Source: Syntrophomonas sp.
GTDB lineage: Bacteria > Bacillota > Syntrophomonadia > Syntrophomonadales > Syntrophomonadaceae
DNA: 64,000 bases
Reading direction: 5' to 3'
Assembly (NCBI GenBank): GCA_016841875.1
Contig: JAENYG010000009.1
Coordinates: 1 to 64,000, forward strand
Shown here: piece after piece, positions 21,425 to 31,626 of the stretch
Layout: each line of letters opens with the position of its first letter
How positions within the stretch are numbered: position 1 is the first letter of the stretch
Translations under genes and position numbers: made by a program
The notes under the pieces: generated by a model
The model's database searches: none
What the model was told of the DNA's origin: nothing
The model's input: the letters and a program-made list of their open reading frames with translations, nothing else

Positions 21425-22603
21425 ATGAAATATGATTGGTCAGCTAATGACTGGTTTAAACAAGAAGGAGCAAAAATACATATTGTCGATACAACTCTGC
21501 GGGATGGGGAGCAAACGGCAGGGGTAGTATTTGCCAATGCTGAAAAAACAAGAATAGCTAAATATCTTGATCAGATGGGTGTCGATCAGATAGAGGCCGG
21601 TATCCCGGTAATGGGTGGATTTGAAAAAGAATGCATTAAACAGATCGTAAATATGGGTCTCAAAGCCAGTATAATGGCCTGGAATAGAGCAGTCATATCC
21701 GATTTAAGAGAGTCAATTTGCTGTGGAGTTGATGCAGTAGCAATATCTATATCTACTTCAGATATTCATATCCAGCATAAATTGCAGACTACCCACCAGG
21801 ATGTTTTGAACCGGATGTCTGATGCAGTTAAATTTGCTAAAGATAACCAGCTATATGTTTCTGTTAATGCTGAGGATGCTTCACGTTCCAGCATAGAGTA
21901 TCTTACCGAGTTTGCCCTGGTAGCCAAACATGCCGGTGCTGATCGGCTGCGCTTTTGTGATACCGTAGGAACTCTTACTCCGGTAAATACTTACCGCTAT
22001 ATCAAAACTTTAAAAGAAGTGACCGGTCTGGATATTGAGATGCACACCCACAATGATTTCGGCATGGCTACTGCTAATGCTCTGGCCGGAATCTATGCGG
22101 GGGCTAATTATCTAGGGGTAACTATTAACGGTCTGGGTGAACGAGCTGGCAATACCTGTCTGCAGGAAATGATCATGGTAATAAAATACCTGCTTAATAT
22201 GGATGTACAATATGATACCACCCTGTTTAGAGAAGTTGCAGAATATGTAGCTGCCGCATCCGGCCGCGAACTGCCGGTTAATAAACCCATAGTGGGTCTT
22301 AATATCTTTGCCCATGAATCGGGAATTCATGGAGACGGAGTGCTTAAAAATCCTTTGACATATGAAGTGTTCACTCCCGAAGAAGTTGGCCTGGAGAGAC
22401 AAATTGTAATAGGTAAACACTCGGGCTCGGCGGCTATAAGGGCAAAATTTGTACATGAATATGGGGTGGAATTATCTAATAAGGATTCTGAGCAGATACT
22501 TGGTAAAGTTCGACAACTGGCTATAGACTTGAAAAGGTCTTTATTCGATAAAGAATTGGTATATATTTTTGAAGAGTACAAAAGAGAAAGAGGGGACAGC
22601 TAG
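21425..22603 (+). CDS. NifV-like synthase, probably Re-type citrate synthase
   Basis: This DRE-TIM metallolyase condenses acetyl-CoA with a 2-oxo acid. DTTLRDGEQTAG gives the DRE signature, MHTHNDFGMA the metal His pair, and the C-terminal HESGIHGDG the catalytic helix. Sequence type is homocitrate-synthase/NifV (IEAGIPVMGG, ASIMAWNRAV, VAISISTSDIH). Clostridium kluyveri and Syntrophus Re-citrate synthases come from this group. The next genes are an aconitase-like pair and a true isocitrate dehydrogenase, so citrate rather than homocitrate is the more likely product; this is inference. It is 392 aa and has its own promoter region and Shine-Dalgarno site. Confidence 0.8.
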   Translation: MKYDWSANDWFKQEGAKIHIVDTTLRDGEQTAGVVFANAEKTRIAKYLDQMGVDQIEAGIPVMGGFEKECIKQIVNMGLKASIMAWNRAVISDLRESICCGVDAVAISISTSDIHIQHKLQTTHQDVLNRMSDAVKFAKDNQLYVSVNAEDASRSSIEYLTEFALVAKHAGADRLRFCDTVGTLTPVNTYRYIKTLKEVTGLDIEMHTHNDFGMATANALAGIYAGANYLGVTINGLGERAGNTCLQEMIMVIKYLLNMDVQYDTTLFREVAEYVAAASGRELPVNKPIVGLNIFAHESGIHGDGVLKNPLTYEVFTPEEVGLERQIVIGKHSGSAAIRAKFVHEYGVELSNKDSEQILGKVRQLAIDLKRSLFDKELVYIFEEYKRERGDS

Positions 22604-23860
22604 GTGGGAAAGACGATTGCAGAAAAAATTCTATCAACTAAAAGCAAGCGGGATGCCAGAGCCAATGATATCGTGATTGCCGATCTGGATTTTACTATGG
22701 GACAGGATGGAACATCCGGGCTTGCCATAAGGGCCTTTAATGAAATGAACGCTGCCAGGGTTTTTGATCCTGCCCGGGTAGCTATGGTGATAGACCACAG
22801 TGCTCCCAGTCCGCTGGAGGGTGTTTCAGCCCTTCATCAGCAGATGAGAAATTTTGCCAGTAATCAAGGGATAAATTTTTACGATATTGGAGATGGGGTA
22901 TGCCATCAACTGGTTCCGGAACAGGGTCATGTAGTTCCTGGAGATCTGGTTATTGGAGCTGATTCTCATACCTGCACCTATGGTGCTATCAATGTTTTTT
23001 CTACTGGAGTAGGTTCAACCGACCTGGCGGCTGGAATCATCTCAGGTAAGCTGTGGTTTAAAGTGCCGGAAACCATAAAATTCGTATTAAACGGTACGCT
23101 GCCCAGAGGAGTTTATTCAAAAGACCTTATATTATATTTGATAGGTGATATCACTGCAGATGGAGCAACTTACATGGCAGCTGAATATACTGGCCAGGCC
23201 ATAGCAGATTTATCCATCGAAGCCAGGTTCACCATCAGCAATATGGCTATCGAAATGGGCGCCAAGTGCGGACTCATGGAAGCTGACGATAAAACCATAG
23301 CCTGGGTCAAAGAGCACAGCAAGAAGGCATTTGAACCTGTTAAAGCTGATGCGGATGCAGTATACGCTCAGGTTCTGGAATATGACGTATCCAGCCTTGA
23401 GCCTCAGGTGGCCAAGCCTCATACGGTAGATAATGTTGCTCCTATCAGCGCGGTAGCTGGTACTCCGATACAGCAGGGTTTCATCGGTACTTGTACCAAC
23501 GGCAGAATAGAAGACCTGCGAATTGGAGCTGAAATATTAAAAGGGAAAAAAATAGCTGAGAATACCCGGCTGATTGTTGCACCTTCATCTCGACAGGTCA
23601 TGTTGCAGGCATTGCGGGAAGGGCTGATCGAGATATTCGTAGAATCGGGTGCTGCGGTGGTGACTCCTGGTTGCGGACCATGTGTAGGCACCCATAATGG
23701 GGTACCGTCAGATGGAGAAAACGTAATTTCAACTGCCAACCGTAATTTCAAAGGAAGAATGGGTAATAATAAGGCTTTTGTATACCTGGGATCACCCGCT
23801 ACAGTCGCTGCGTCAGTATTAACCGGGAAGCTAACCGATCCCCGGGAATTCATCAAATAG
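22604..23860 (+). CDS. aconitase-family large subunit (LeuC/HacA type), probable aconitase
   Basis: The 418-aa protein is the 4Fe-4S large subunit of the two-subunit dehydratase family. Cluster cysteines lie in IGTCTNGR and in CGPCVGTHNG, and GADSHTCTYGAINVFSTGVGSTD is the conserved substrate region (shown here as motif pieces). The family includes isopropylmalate isomerase, homoaconitase and archaeal-type aconitases. Its place between the Re-citrate synthase candidate and isocitrate dehydrogenase argues for citrate/isocitrate isomerisation. Start GTG 22604 directly follows the upstream stop, so the two are coupled. Confidence 0.85.
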   Translation: MGKTIAEKILSTKSKRDARANDIVIADLDFTMGQDGTSGLAIRAFNEMNAARVFDPARVAMVIDHSAPSPLEGVSALHQQMRNFASNQGINFYDIGDGVCHQLVPEQGHVVPGDLVIGADSHTCTYGAINVFSTGVGSTDLAAGIISGKLWFKVPETIKFVLNGTLPRGVYSKDLILYLIGDITADGATYMAAEYTGQAIADLSIEARFTISNMAIEMGAKCGLMEADDKTIAWVKEHSKKAFEPVKADADAVYAQVLEYDVSSLEPQVAKPHTVDNVAPISAVAGTPIQQGFIGTCTNGRIEDLRIGAEILKGKKIAENTRLIVAPSSRQVMLQALREGLIEIFVESGAAVVTPGCGPCVGTHNGVPSDGENVISTANRNFKGRMGNNKAFVYLGSPATVAASVLTGKLTDPREFIK

Positions 23861-23875
23861 ATTAGGAGGAGCAAT

Positions 23876-24376
23876 ATGAGCTTGACAGGTAAGGTTCACA
23901 AGTTTGGTGACGATGTAAATACCGATTATATAATTTCCGGCCGTTATAAATTTAAAACGCTGGACATGAGAGAACTGGCCAAACATGTAATGGAAGATTT
24001 AGATCCAGAGTTTTATTCCCATGTAAATAAAGGCGATTTCATAGTAGCCGGGAAAAATTTTGGCTGCGGGTCTTCCCGTGAGCAGGCCCCATTGGCCATA
24101 ATTAACGCAGATGTCAGTGCAGTTATAGCCAAATCATTTGCCAGGATATTTTATCGCAATTGTATCAATACCGGTCTGCCTCTGGTAGAATGTGATACTG
24201 ATCAGATAGATCCCGGAGACGAACTGGAAGTAAATCTCAAAGAGGGGATTCTTTATAATAAGACCAAAGGATTGGAGATACCTATAACTCCACTTCCGCC
24301 GGTAATGCTCAAAATATTGTCCGAAGGCGGTTTAGTGGAGCATTTCAAAAAGTATGGAACTTTTAATCTTGATTAA
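23876..24376 (+). CDS. aconitase-family small subunit (LeuD type)
   Basis: The swivelling small subunit (166 aa) completes the active site of the preceding large subunit. It has the GDDVNTDYIISGRYK start, the conserved GKNFGCGSSREQAP loop, which contacts substrate, and the AKSFARIFYRNCINTGLP strand. TAGGAGG precedes its ATG 15 nt after the large-subunit gene. The loop YKFKTLD after IISGRY differs from LeuD-type isopropylmalate enzymes and may set specificity. Confidence 0.88.
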   Translation: MSLTGKVHKFGDDVNTDYIISGRYKFKTLDMRELAKHVMEDLDPEFYSHVNKGDFIVAGKNFGCGSSREQAPLAIINADVSAVIAKSFARIFYRNCINTGLPLVECDTDQIDPGDELEVNLKEGILYNKTKGLEIPITPLPPVMLKILSEGGLVEHFKKYGTFNLD

Positions 24377-24439
24377 GTACACTGCTGTCAAAATTTTAGA
24401 AGCAGACCTACTGCTTTAATTCAAAAAGGAGATTTGCTA

Positions 24440-25723
24440 ATGACTAAGACTAGCGCCCCGCAGGGAGAAAAAATTACAGTCAATAATGGTATTTTAAACG
24501 TACCGGATCATCCTATAATACCTTTCATAGAAGGCGATGGAACCGGACCTGATATCTGGGCTGCCGCATATCGAGTACTGGATGCTGCAGTAGAGAAAGC
24601 CTATGAGGGAAAGAAATCTATAGTGTGGCACGAGGTGCTAGCTGGAGAAAAGGCATTTAATCTTACGGGAGAGTGGCTGCCGACTGAGACCTTGGATGCA
24701 ATCAGGGAATATATCATTGCTATTAAGGGACCCTTGACTACACCTATTGGCGGTGGTATACGTTCCTTGAATGTGGCCTTAAGACAGGAACTGGACCTTT
24801 ACACCTGCCTCAGACCAGTGCGGTATTTTGCAGGAGTACCTTCTCCTATAAAAAGACCAGAAGATGTCAATATCGTTATTTTCCGTGAGAATACTGAAGA
24901 TATATACGCAGGTATTGAATACGCCTATGATTCCCCGGAAGCCAAAGAACTGATATCATTTTTGCAGGATAAACTGGGTGTAAGTAAAATAAGGTTCCCA
25001 GAGACTTCCGGGATTGGGATAAAACCTGTATCCGAGGAAGGCAGTAAGCGCCTCGTTAGAGCTGCTATCAACTATGCAATCAATGAAGGAAGGAAAAGTG
25101 TTACCCTGGTCCATAAGGGAAACATCATGAAATATACCGAAGGCGCTTTTAAACAGTGGGGTTATGACCTGGCTGAATCGGAATTCGCGGATAAAACATT
25201 CACCTGGGATCAATATGACCGGATCAAAGAAAAAGAAGGGGCGAAAGCTGCAGACGCTGCTCAAGCACAGGCAGAGGCAGAAGGCAAAATTATTATTAAA
25301 GATGCTATTGCCGATATTTTCCTGCAGCAGATTCTTACTCGGCCCACGGAATTTGAAGTTGTAGCCACCCTGAACTTAAATGGGGACTATGCCTCCGATG
25401 CTCTAGCTGCCCAGGTGGGAGGAATAGGTATTGCTCCTGGTGCTAATATAAATTATATTACCGGACATGCCATATTTGAAGCTACCCATGGTACCGCCCC
25501 CAAATATGCAGGCTTGGACAAGGTTAATCCTTCTTCGGTAATACTCTCTGGAGAAATGATGTTAAGACATCTCCAATGGCATGAAGCAGCCGACTTAATA
25601 ATATCATCTATGGAAAAAACTATAGCCAGTAAAGTAGTTACCTATGATTTTGCCCGGCTCATGGAAGGCGCTGCCGAAGTCAAGTGTTCAGAATTTGCAG
25701 ATAATCTGATAATGAACATGTAG
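24440..25723 (+). CDS. icd: isocitrate dehydrogenase, NADP type
   Basis: This enzyme oxidatively decarboxylates isocitrate to 2-oxoglutarate. It matches the E. coli-type enzyme: [34 protein letters not shown] with the Ser that is phosphorylated in E. coli, CLRPVRYF, and [24 protein letters not shown] is the coenzyme loop typical of NADP preference. ATG 24440 with AAAAAGGAG upstream gives 427 aa. It ends the three-step route from citrate to the glutamate precursor. Confidence 0.95.
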   Translation: MTKTSAPQGEKITVNNGILNVPDHPIIPFIEGDGTGPDIWAAAYRVLDAAVEKAYEGKKSIVWHEVLAGEKAFNLTGEWLPTETLDAIREYIIAIKGPLTTPIGGGIRSLNVALRQELDLYTCLRPVRYFAGVPSPIKRPEDVNIVIFRENTEDIYAGIEYAYDSPEAKELISFLQDKLGVSKIRFPETSGIGIKPVSEEGSKRLVRAAINYAINEGRKSVTLVHKGNIMKYTEGAFKQWGYDLAESEFADKTFTWDQYDRIKEKEGAKAADAAQAQAEAEGKIIIKDAIADIFLQQILTRPTEFEVVATLNLNGDYASDALAAQVGGIGIAPGANINYITGHAIFEATHGTAPKYAGLDKVNPSSVILSGEMMLRHLQWHEAADLIISSMEKTIASKVVTYDFARLMEGAAEVKCSEFADNLIMNM

Positions 25724-25793
25724 TAACAACTACTGGCATAAAGTATATTATTATGGCTGCAGGAATAAGGTGGGGGGGGAAAACAGGGTATTT

Positions 25794-26660
25794 ATGAAAA
25801 TAATAGAATTTTATAAGCTTTTAAAAAAACCAGTGCTATCTCTGGAAATCTTTCCACCCCAGGCGAATTATCCAGTTGAGTCTTTGTTCAGTACCATCGA
25901 AGAGCTTAGAGATCTGGAACCGGATTTTATAAGTGTTACCTATGGGGCAGGAGGCAGTACCAGAGATCGAACGGCGGAAATAGCCTCCAGTATAAAAAGG
26001 GACTTTGGAATAGAGACCTTAGCTCATTTAACCTGTATGGCACACAGCAAGCAGGAAGTAGATTTAATATTGGAAACCCTATGGACACAAGGCATAAGAA
26101 ACATAATGGCCCTAAGAGGTGATCCTCCGTCAGATACGGAAAGTCTGGATCTAGTACTTCGAGAATACCACTATGCCCGGGAACTGATAGAGGATGCAAG
26201 AAGAAAGGCTGACTTTGGCATAGCAGCGGCCGCTTATCCAGAAGGGCACCCTGAATGTCAGAAGCTCGGTGATGATATATTACATCTTAAGCAAAAGGTT
26301 GATGCAGGAGTAGATGTTCTGATAAGCCAGCTCTTTTTTGATAACAGAAAATTCTACGACTTCATAGACCGAAGCCTTCAGATTGGAATTAACTGCCCTA
26401 TAGTTCCGGGTATTATGCCGGTGCTGAATGCCAACCAAATTAAAAGGATGATTTTTCTATCCGGCGCCTCAGTACCTTCCGACCTGTTACGATTGCTGGA
26501 TAAATATGACGGCCGTCCGGAGGAAATGGAAAAAGCCGGGATAGAGTATGCCAGCAAGCAGGTAGAAGATCTATTGGCTAACCGGGTACCAGGAATTCAC
26601 ATGTACACCATGAATAAATCCAGGCAAATAAAAGAGATAGTTGAAAACGCTGGACTATAA
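25794..26660 (+). CDS. metF: methylenetetrahydrofolate reductase (MetF family)
   Basis: The flavin TIM barrel reduces methylene-H4folate to methyl-H4folate. It shows SLEIFPPQ at the start with the catalytic Glu, SVTYGAGGSTRD, ALRGDPP, ISQLFFDN and VPGIMPV. ATG 25794 is used (288 aa); a GTG at 25770 is also in frame but lies within a G run with no clear ribosome site. No partner such as MetV is adjacent. The family E palindrome begins directly after its stop. Confidence 0.93.
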   Translation: MKIIEFYKLLKKPVLSLEIFPPQANYPVESLFSTIEELRDLEPDFISVTYGAGGSTRDRTAEIASSIKRDFGIETLAHLTCMAHSKQEVDLILETLWTQGIRNIMALRGDPPSDTESLDLVLREYHYARELIEDARRKADFGIAAAAYPEGHPECQKLGDDILHLKQKVDAGVDVLISQLFFDNRKFYDFIDRSLQIGINCPIVPGIMPVLNANQIKRMIFLSGASVPSDLLRLLDKYDGRPEEMEKAGIEYASKQVEDLLANRVPGIHMYTMNKSRQIKEIVENAGL

Positions 26661-26661
26661 A

Positions 26662-26787
26662 TGCGACAGGGGACGGTTCTCAATCTGTCGCATTTTCAGC
26701 ACAAATATTCCGGATACCACGAACCCAGCAGGAAAATAATATTCAAAGCAAAAAAATGCGACAGATTGAGAACCGTCCCCTGTCGCA
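26662..26787. repeat. REPIN-like perfect inverted repeat, family E (GGGGACGGTTCTC core)
   Basis: Perfect 35-nt arms (26662-26696 and 26753-26787) are separated by 56 nt. Each arm itself holds an inner GCGACAG/CTGTCGC palindrome. It lies between convergent metF and the histidine kinase gene, 13 nt from the kinase stop. Confidence 0.88.
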
Positions 26788-26799
26788 CTCTGATAATCG

Positions 26800-28845
<2,046 letters not shown>

Positions 28846-29264
28846 GGTCTTACACCTCCCCGAAACGTAAAATATAATGGAAATAATTGTTATGTATAAA
28901 TAAGATACACCAAATAACTGGAAAATCTTGTCTTCTTATGAGACGAAAATAACGATATTTTTATGTTTTGTGGCCGAATTGTGTAAAAACAAGCATATTT
29001 TTACGTCCTTATGTAAATTATGGCATCGACAAAATAATCAGGTCCCTGGTTGGGGGGATATTAGTGCCTCATTTGATCCGCCGGAGATGATTATTTTATA
29101 TTTTCTCCAATTTCTTGAAGACTGGTAAGACAGAGCCCAAATTGGGGATGTATACCCTGGAAAGGAACAGATTTGTACTGGTCCAACATATTGCAGCAGG
29201 ATTTTGCGCTGCAGGGGGTGAATTTATATATACTTATAGGTTACTAAAACTGGAGGTGCAGCAA
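28846..29264. other. intergenic region with a long-range inverted repeat
   Basis: This 419-nt gap between divergent genes holds the AT-rich kinase promoter region and a perfect 10-bp inverted repeat, AAAATAATCA (29031-29040) with TGATTATTTT (29088-29097), enclosing 47 nt of more GC-rich sequence. It could fold as a leader RNA for the glucosaminidase gene. I recognise no known riboswitch here. Confidence 0.4.
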
Positions 29265-30236
29265 TTGACAAGGATAAGGTGTGCTACAACAGGTTTGATT
29301 ATTGCAGCGGGGATAATAGTATTTACGGCGCTCAGTTTTATAGGTCCCATATCAGCAGATGCCCAGCAGGTCATCAGGATATTCATTAATGGCAGCGAAA
29401 TAAATTCAGATGTTCAACCAGTGATCATAAATAGTCGTACTATGGTACCCATAAGAGCCATTAGTGAAGGACTGGGTATGAACGTGGAATGGGATGGAGT
29501 AAACCGCCAGGTTCTTATATCTAATCCTGCATTGGATCTTATCGAGGATAATAGTGGAGAAGATATTATTCCAACCGACGGGGATCTAACCATAATGGGT
29601 ATGTCTACAGTAAGTGCCGAGGCCCTTAAACAGATTATGCTGGCCAATAACCCTCAGGCTCCGGCAGACCTGCCAGAATTATACCTGCAGATCGCTAAGG
29701 ACTATGGTATAAGGGGAGATGTTGCTTTCTGTCAGGCCGCTAAAGAGACTGGATGGTGGAGATATGGAGGACTGGTACAGGCTTATCAGAATAATTATTG
29801 TGGATTAGGTGCTACAGGCAGCCCGGCTACTGGTAATGAAGACCTGCGCGGGGCTGATTCATCCCGGGTATGGTTTGCTGAGGGAGTACATGGGGCTATA
29901 TTTAAAACCCGCGCCGATGGTGTTGAGGCCCATATACAGCACCTCTATGCATATACCAGCAAATCAGCACTTCCTGCGGGCAAAACCTTAGTTGATCCCA
30001 GGTTTATCCTGGTGAGTCGGGGTATTGCCAGTACCTGGAGCGATTTGGATGGCAGGTGGGCCGTACCGGGTGTCGGTTATGGGCAGAGTATATTAAACGA
30101 CTATTATGCCCAGGCGGGGCAGAGCAGCAGCAGTGAGACAGAAACAATGACTCAGGCTGAAAAAATTGAACAGCTGGAAAAAGAAAATCAGTTATTAAAA
30201 TTGGAAGTCCTGCGCTTACAAAAACTGGTCCAATAA
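29265..30236 (+). CDS. exported glucosaminidase (GH73-like) with copper-amine-oxidase-N domain
   Basis: TTG 29265 is chosen because GGAGG lies 8 nt upstream and a classical signal peptide (CATTGLIIAAGIIVFTAL, cut after ADA) then begins the protein; the frame is open upstream but does not look coding. A Cu_amine_oxidN1-type domain follows (MVPIRAISEGLGM), then a mannosyl-glycoprotein endo-beta-N-acetylglucosaminidase domain with the catalytic Glu in AKETGWW and NNYCGLGATG. The end is a short coiled coil (KIEQLEKENQLLKLEV). It should cut peptidoglycan glycans during growth or division. Confidence 0.85.
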   Translation: MTRIRCATTGLIIAAGIIVFTALSFIGPISADAQQVIRIFINGSEINSDVQPVIINSRTMVPIRAISEGLGMNVEWDGVNRQVLISNPALDLIEDNSGEDIIPTDGDLTIMGMSTVSAEALKQIMLANNPQAPADLPELYLQIAKDYGIRGDVAFCQAAKETGWWRYGGLVQAYQNNYCGLGATGSPATGNEDLRGADSSRVWFAEGVHGAIFKTRADGVEAHIQHLYAYTSKSALPAGKTLVDPRFILVSRGIASTWSDLDGRWAVPGVGYGQSILNDYYAQAGQSSSSETETMTQAEKIEQLEKENQLLKLEVLRLQKLVQ

Positions 30237-30271
30237 AAATAAATGCAGGTGCCTTGAAACTAACTTAATAA

Positions 30272-30300
30272 AAGAGCAGGCTGTAAAGCCTGCTCTTATT
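30272..30300. terminator. bidirectional terminator
   Basis: A perfect 10-bp stem AAGAGCAGGC/GCCTGCTCTT with loop TGTAAA lies between convergent genes, with A-rich and T-rich flanks on the two sides. Confidence 0.85.
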
Positions 30301-30319
30301 ATTTAATTATATCTGTTTA

Positions 30320-30967
30320 TTATTTTAAGGCGGCTGCCTTTTTGTGCCATGGTCCGAAAGGAGCTCCGACTGGCAGAACTGTATATCCATAGTGAGTATT
30401 TAAAACTGTGGCAGCAGAACCATAAAAAGACATCATAGCAATACCAAATTCGGAATAAGCAGCCAGCTCATGCCAGGCTTCTCCACCCCAGCCCAGGGTA
30501 CTCATAAAGAGGCCCAGGAACAGTAAATCGATTAAGAAGAAAATAATAAAAAGAACCTTATTTGCCCCCATCGCCCCCACTGTCATAAACATGGTGAAGA
30601 TAAAGTAACCCAGAAATGCAAACCCGAGTTGATGCGCATCAGCGGTTATGCCTTCAGCTGTGCCGATAACGCCATTGGAAAACATCCAGGTCATAGCCAC
30701 TGCAAACCAGAAAAAGCCATAACCACAAAAAGCGGTTGCACCGAAAGTGTTATTGTGTTTAAAGTCAAATAGACCTGCAACAAATTGTGCAGAGGCACCT
30801 AAAAACAAGGCCCAGGGTATAATGTATAGAGTACCGTCGGTTATTCCTAATTTTTGAGACGAAGCTACCAGGGTAACCAGTGCAAGGCCCAATAATCCCA
30901 GCGGAGATGGATTTGCGACAGTTTCCTGTATGTGTCCGGATATTTTTACTTCATTTAAATCAGCCAT
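30320..30967 (-). CDS. acetate/succinate-type permease (GPR1/FUN34/SatP family)
   Basis: Six hydrophobic helices and the family signature NPSPLGLLGLAL near the N terminus identify an AceTr-family transporter, which moves acetate (and in some cases succinate) across the cell membrane. Further conserved pieces are QFVAGLFDFKHNNTFGATAF and GYGFFWF. ATG 30967 follows GGGGGAGG; 215 aa. In a beta-oxidising syntroph it would fit export of acetate, which is the main product. It is divergent from the acyl-CoA dehydrogenase gene. Confidence 0.9.
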   Translation of the reverse strand: MADLNEVKISGHIQETVANPSPLGLLGLALVTLVASSQKLGITDGTLYIIPWALFLGASAQFVAGLFDFKHNNTFGATAFCGYGFFWFAVAMTWMFSNGVIGTAEGITADAHQLGFAFLGYFIFTMFMTVGAMGANKVLFIIFFLIDLLFLGLFMSTLGWGGEAWHELAAYSEFGIAMMSFYGSAATVLNTHYGYTVLPVGAPFGPWHKKAAALK

Positions 30968-31626
30968 AATTTCCTCCCCCAAATACTATATTCCCCCATA
31001 TTTAAATAAACTAATTATTCACTCCCTTCTAGTGAATTTATGAGAGTTAAAAACAATAGTGAATAATATTCAACATAGTCTTCAAAAATCCTGTCTGTTT
31101 TGTGATTATTTTCATAAAGAAACTCTAGCTTTTCTGAGATAACACTAAATTATCTTGCTGAAATTTTATCAGTAAGACCGGAAATGATAAATAATAAAAA
31201 CAATATAGGATCTCAAGGGACATTATTATGATAGCATTGCCGTTTTAATAAAATAATTAGACTATTTAGAAAATTTAAACTTTTATAGGCATAAAGGATA
31301 AACGCTAGTAGCCTTAGAATATACAAAATATCCAGAATTATGTTGTTTTGCTGGCTGTAATGACGTATTTCTAAAACAGCATAATAATAAACGAAGTCTT
31401 TTAACAGGTATGATGGGATAAAGATATAAAACATTCATATCTGTTAGCAGAGAGGCTTGCTGATATAGGGGGTGGTTGGGGAACTGGTATGTTATTTAGT
31501 ATTACAGGGGGAAATTTCTTATCACGCTGTCAAACAAGAGGGTCGTCCTTATATGCCTTTTGTATTAATTAAGGGGTAATACAAAATGTTGAAGGATCAC
31601 CTTTATATTAGAGGGGGTATAATAGA
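30968..31626. other. long divergent control region with palindromic operator
   Basis: This AT-rich stretch of about 660 nt separates the permease and acyl-CoA dehydrogenase genes. It holds TTTTGTATTA (31558-31567) and its perfect complement (31577-31586) 9 nt apart, about 40 nt before the dehydrogenase start. Such a palindrome suits a TetR- or GntR-type fatty-acid regulator. A 73-codon minus-strand frame within it has no ribosome site and is not called. Confidence 0.45.

Noticed and set aside
21425-25723. Cluster as the 2-aminoadipate lysine route (homocitrate to 2-oxoadipate)
   Set aside because: The final enzyme is a typical isocitrate dehydrogenase with the E. coli-type [13 protein letters not shown] segment, not a homoisocitrate dehydrogenase; left as a lower-probability alternative.
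31213-31434. 73-codon minus-strand frame in the control region
   Set aside because: Very AT-rich composition, no ribosome site and no family resemblance; it is probably chance.
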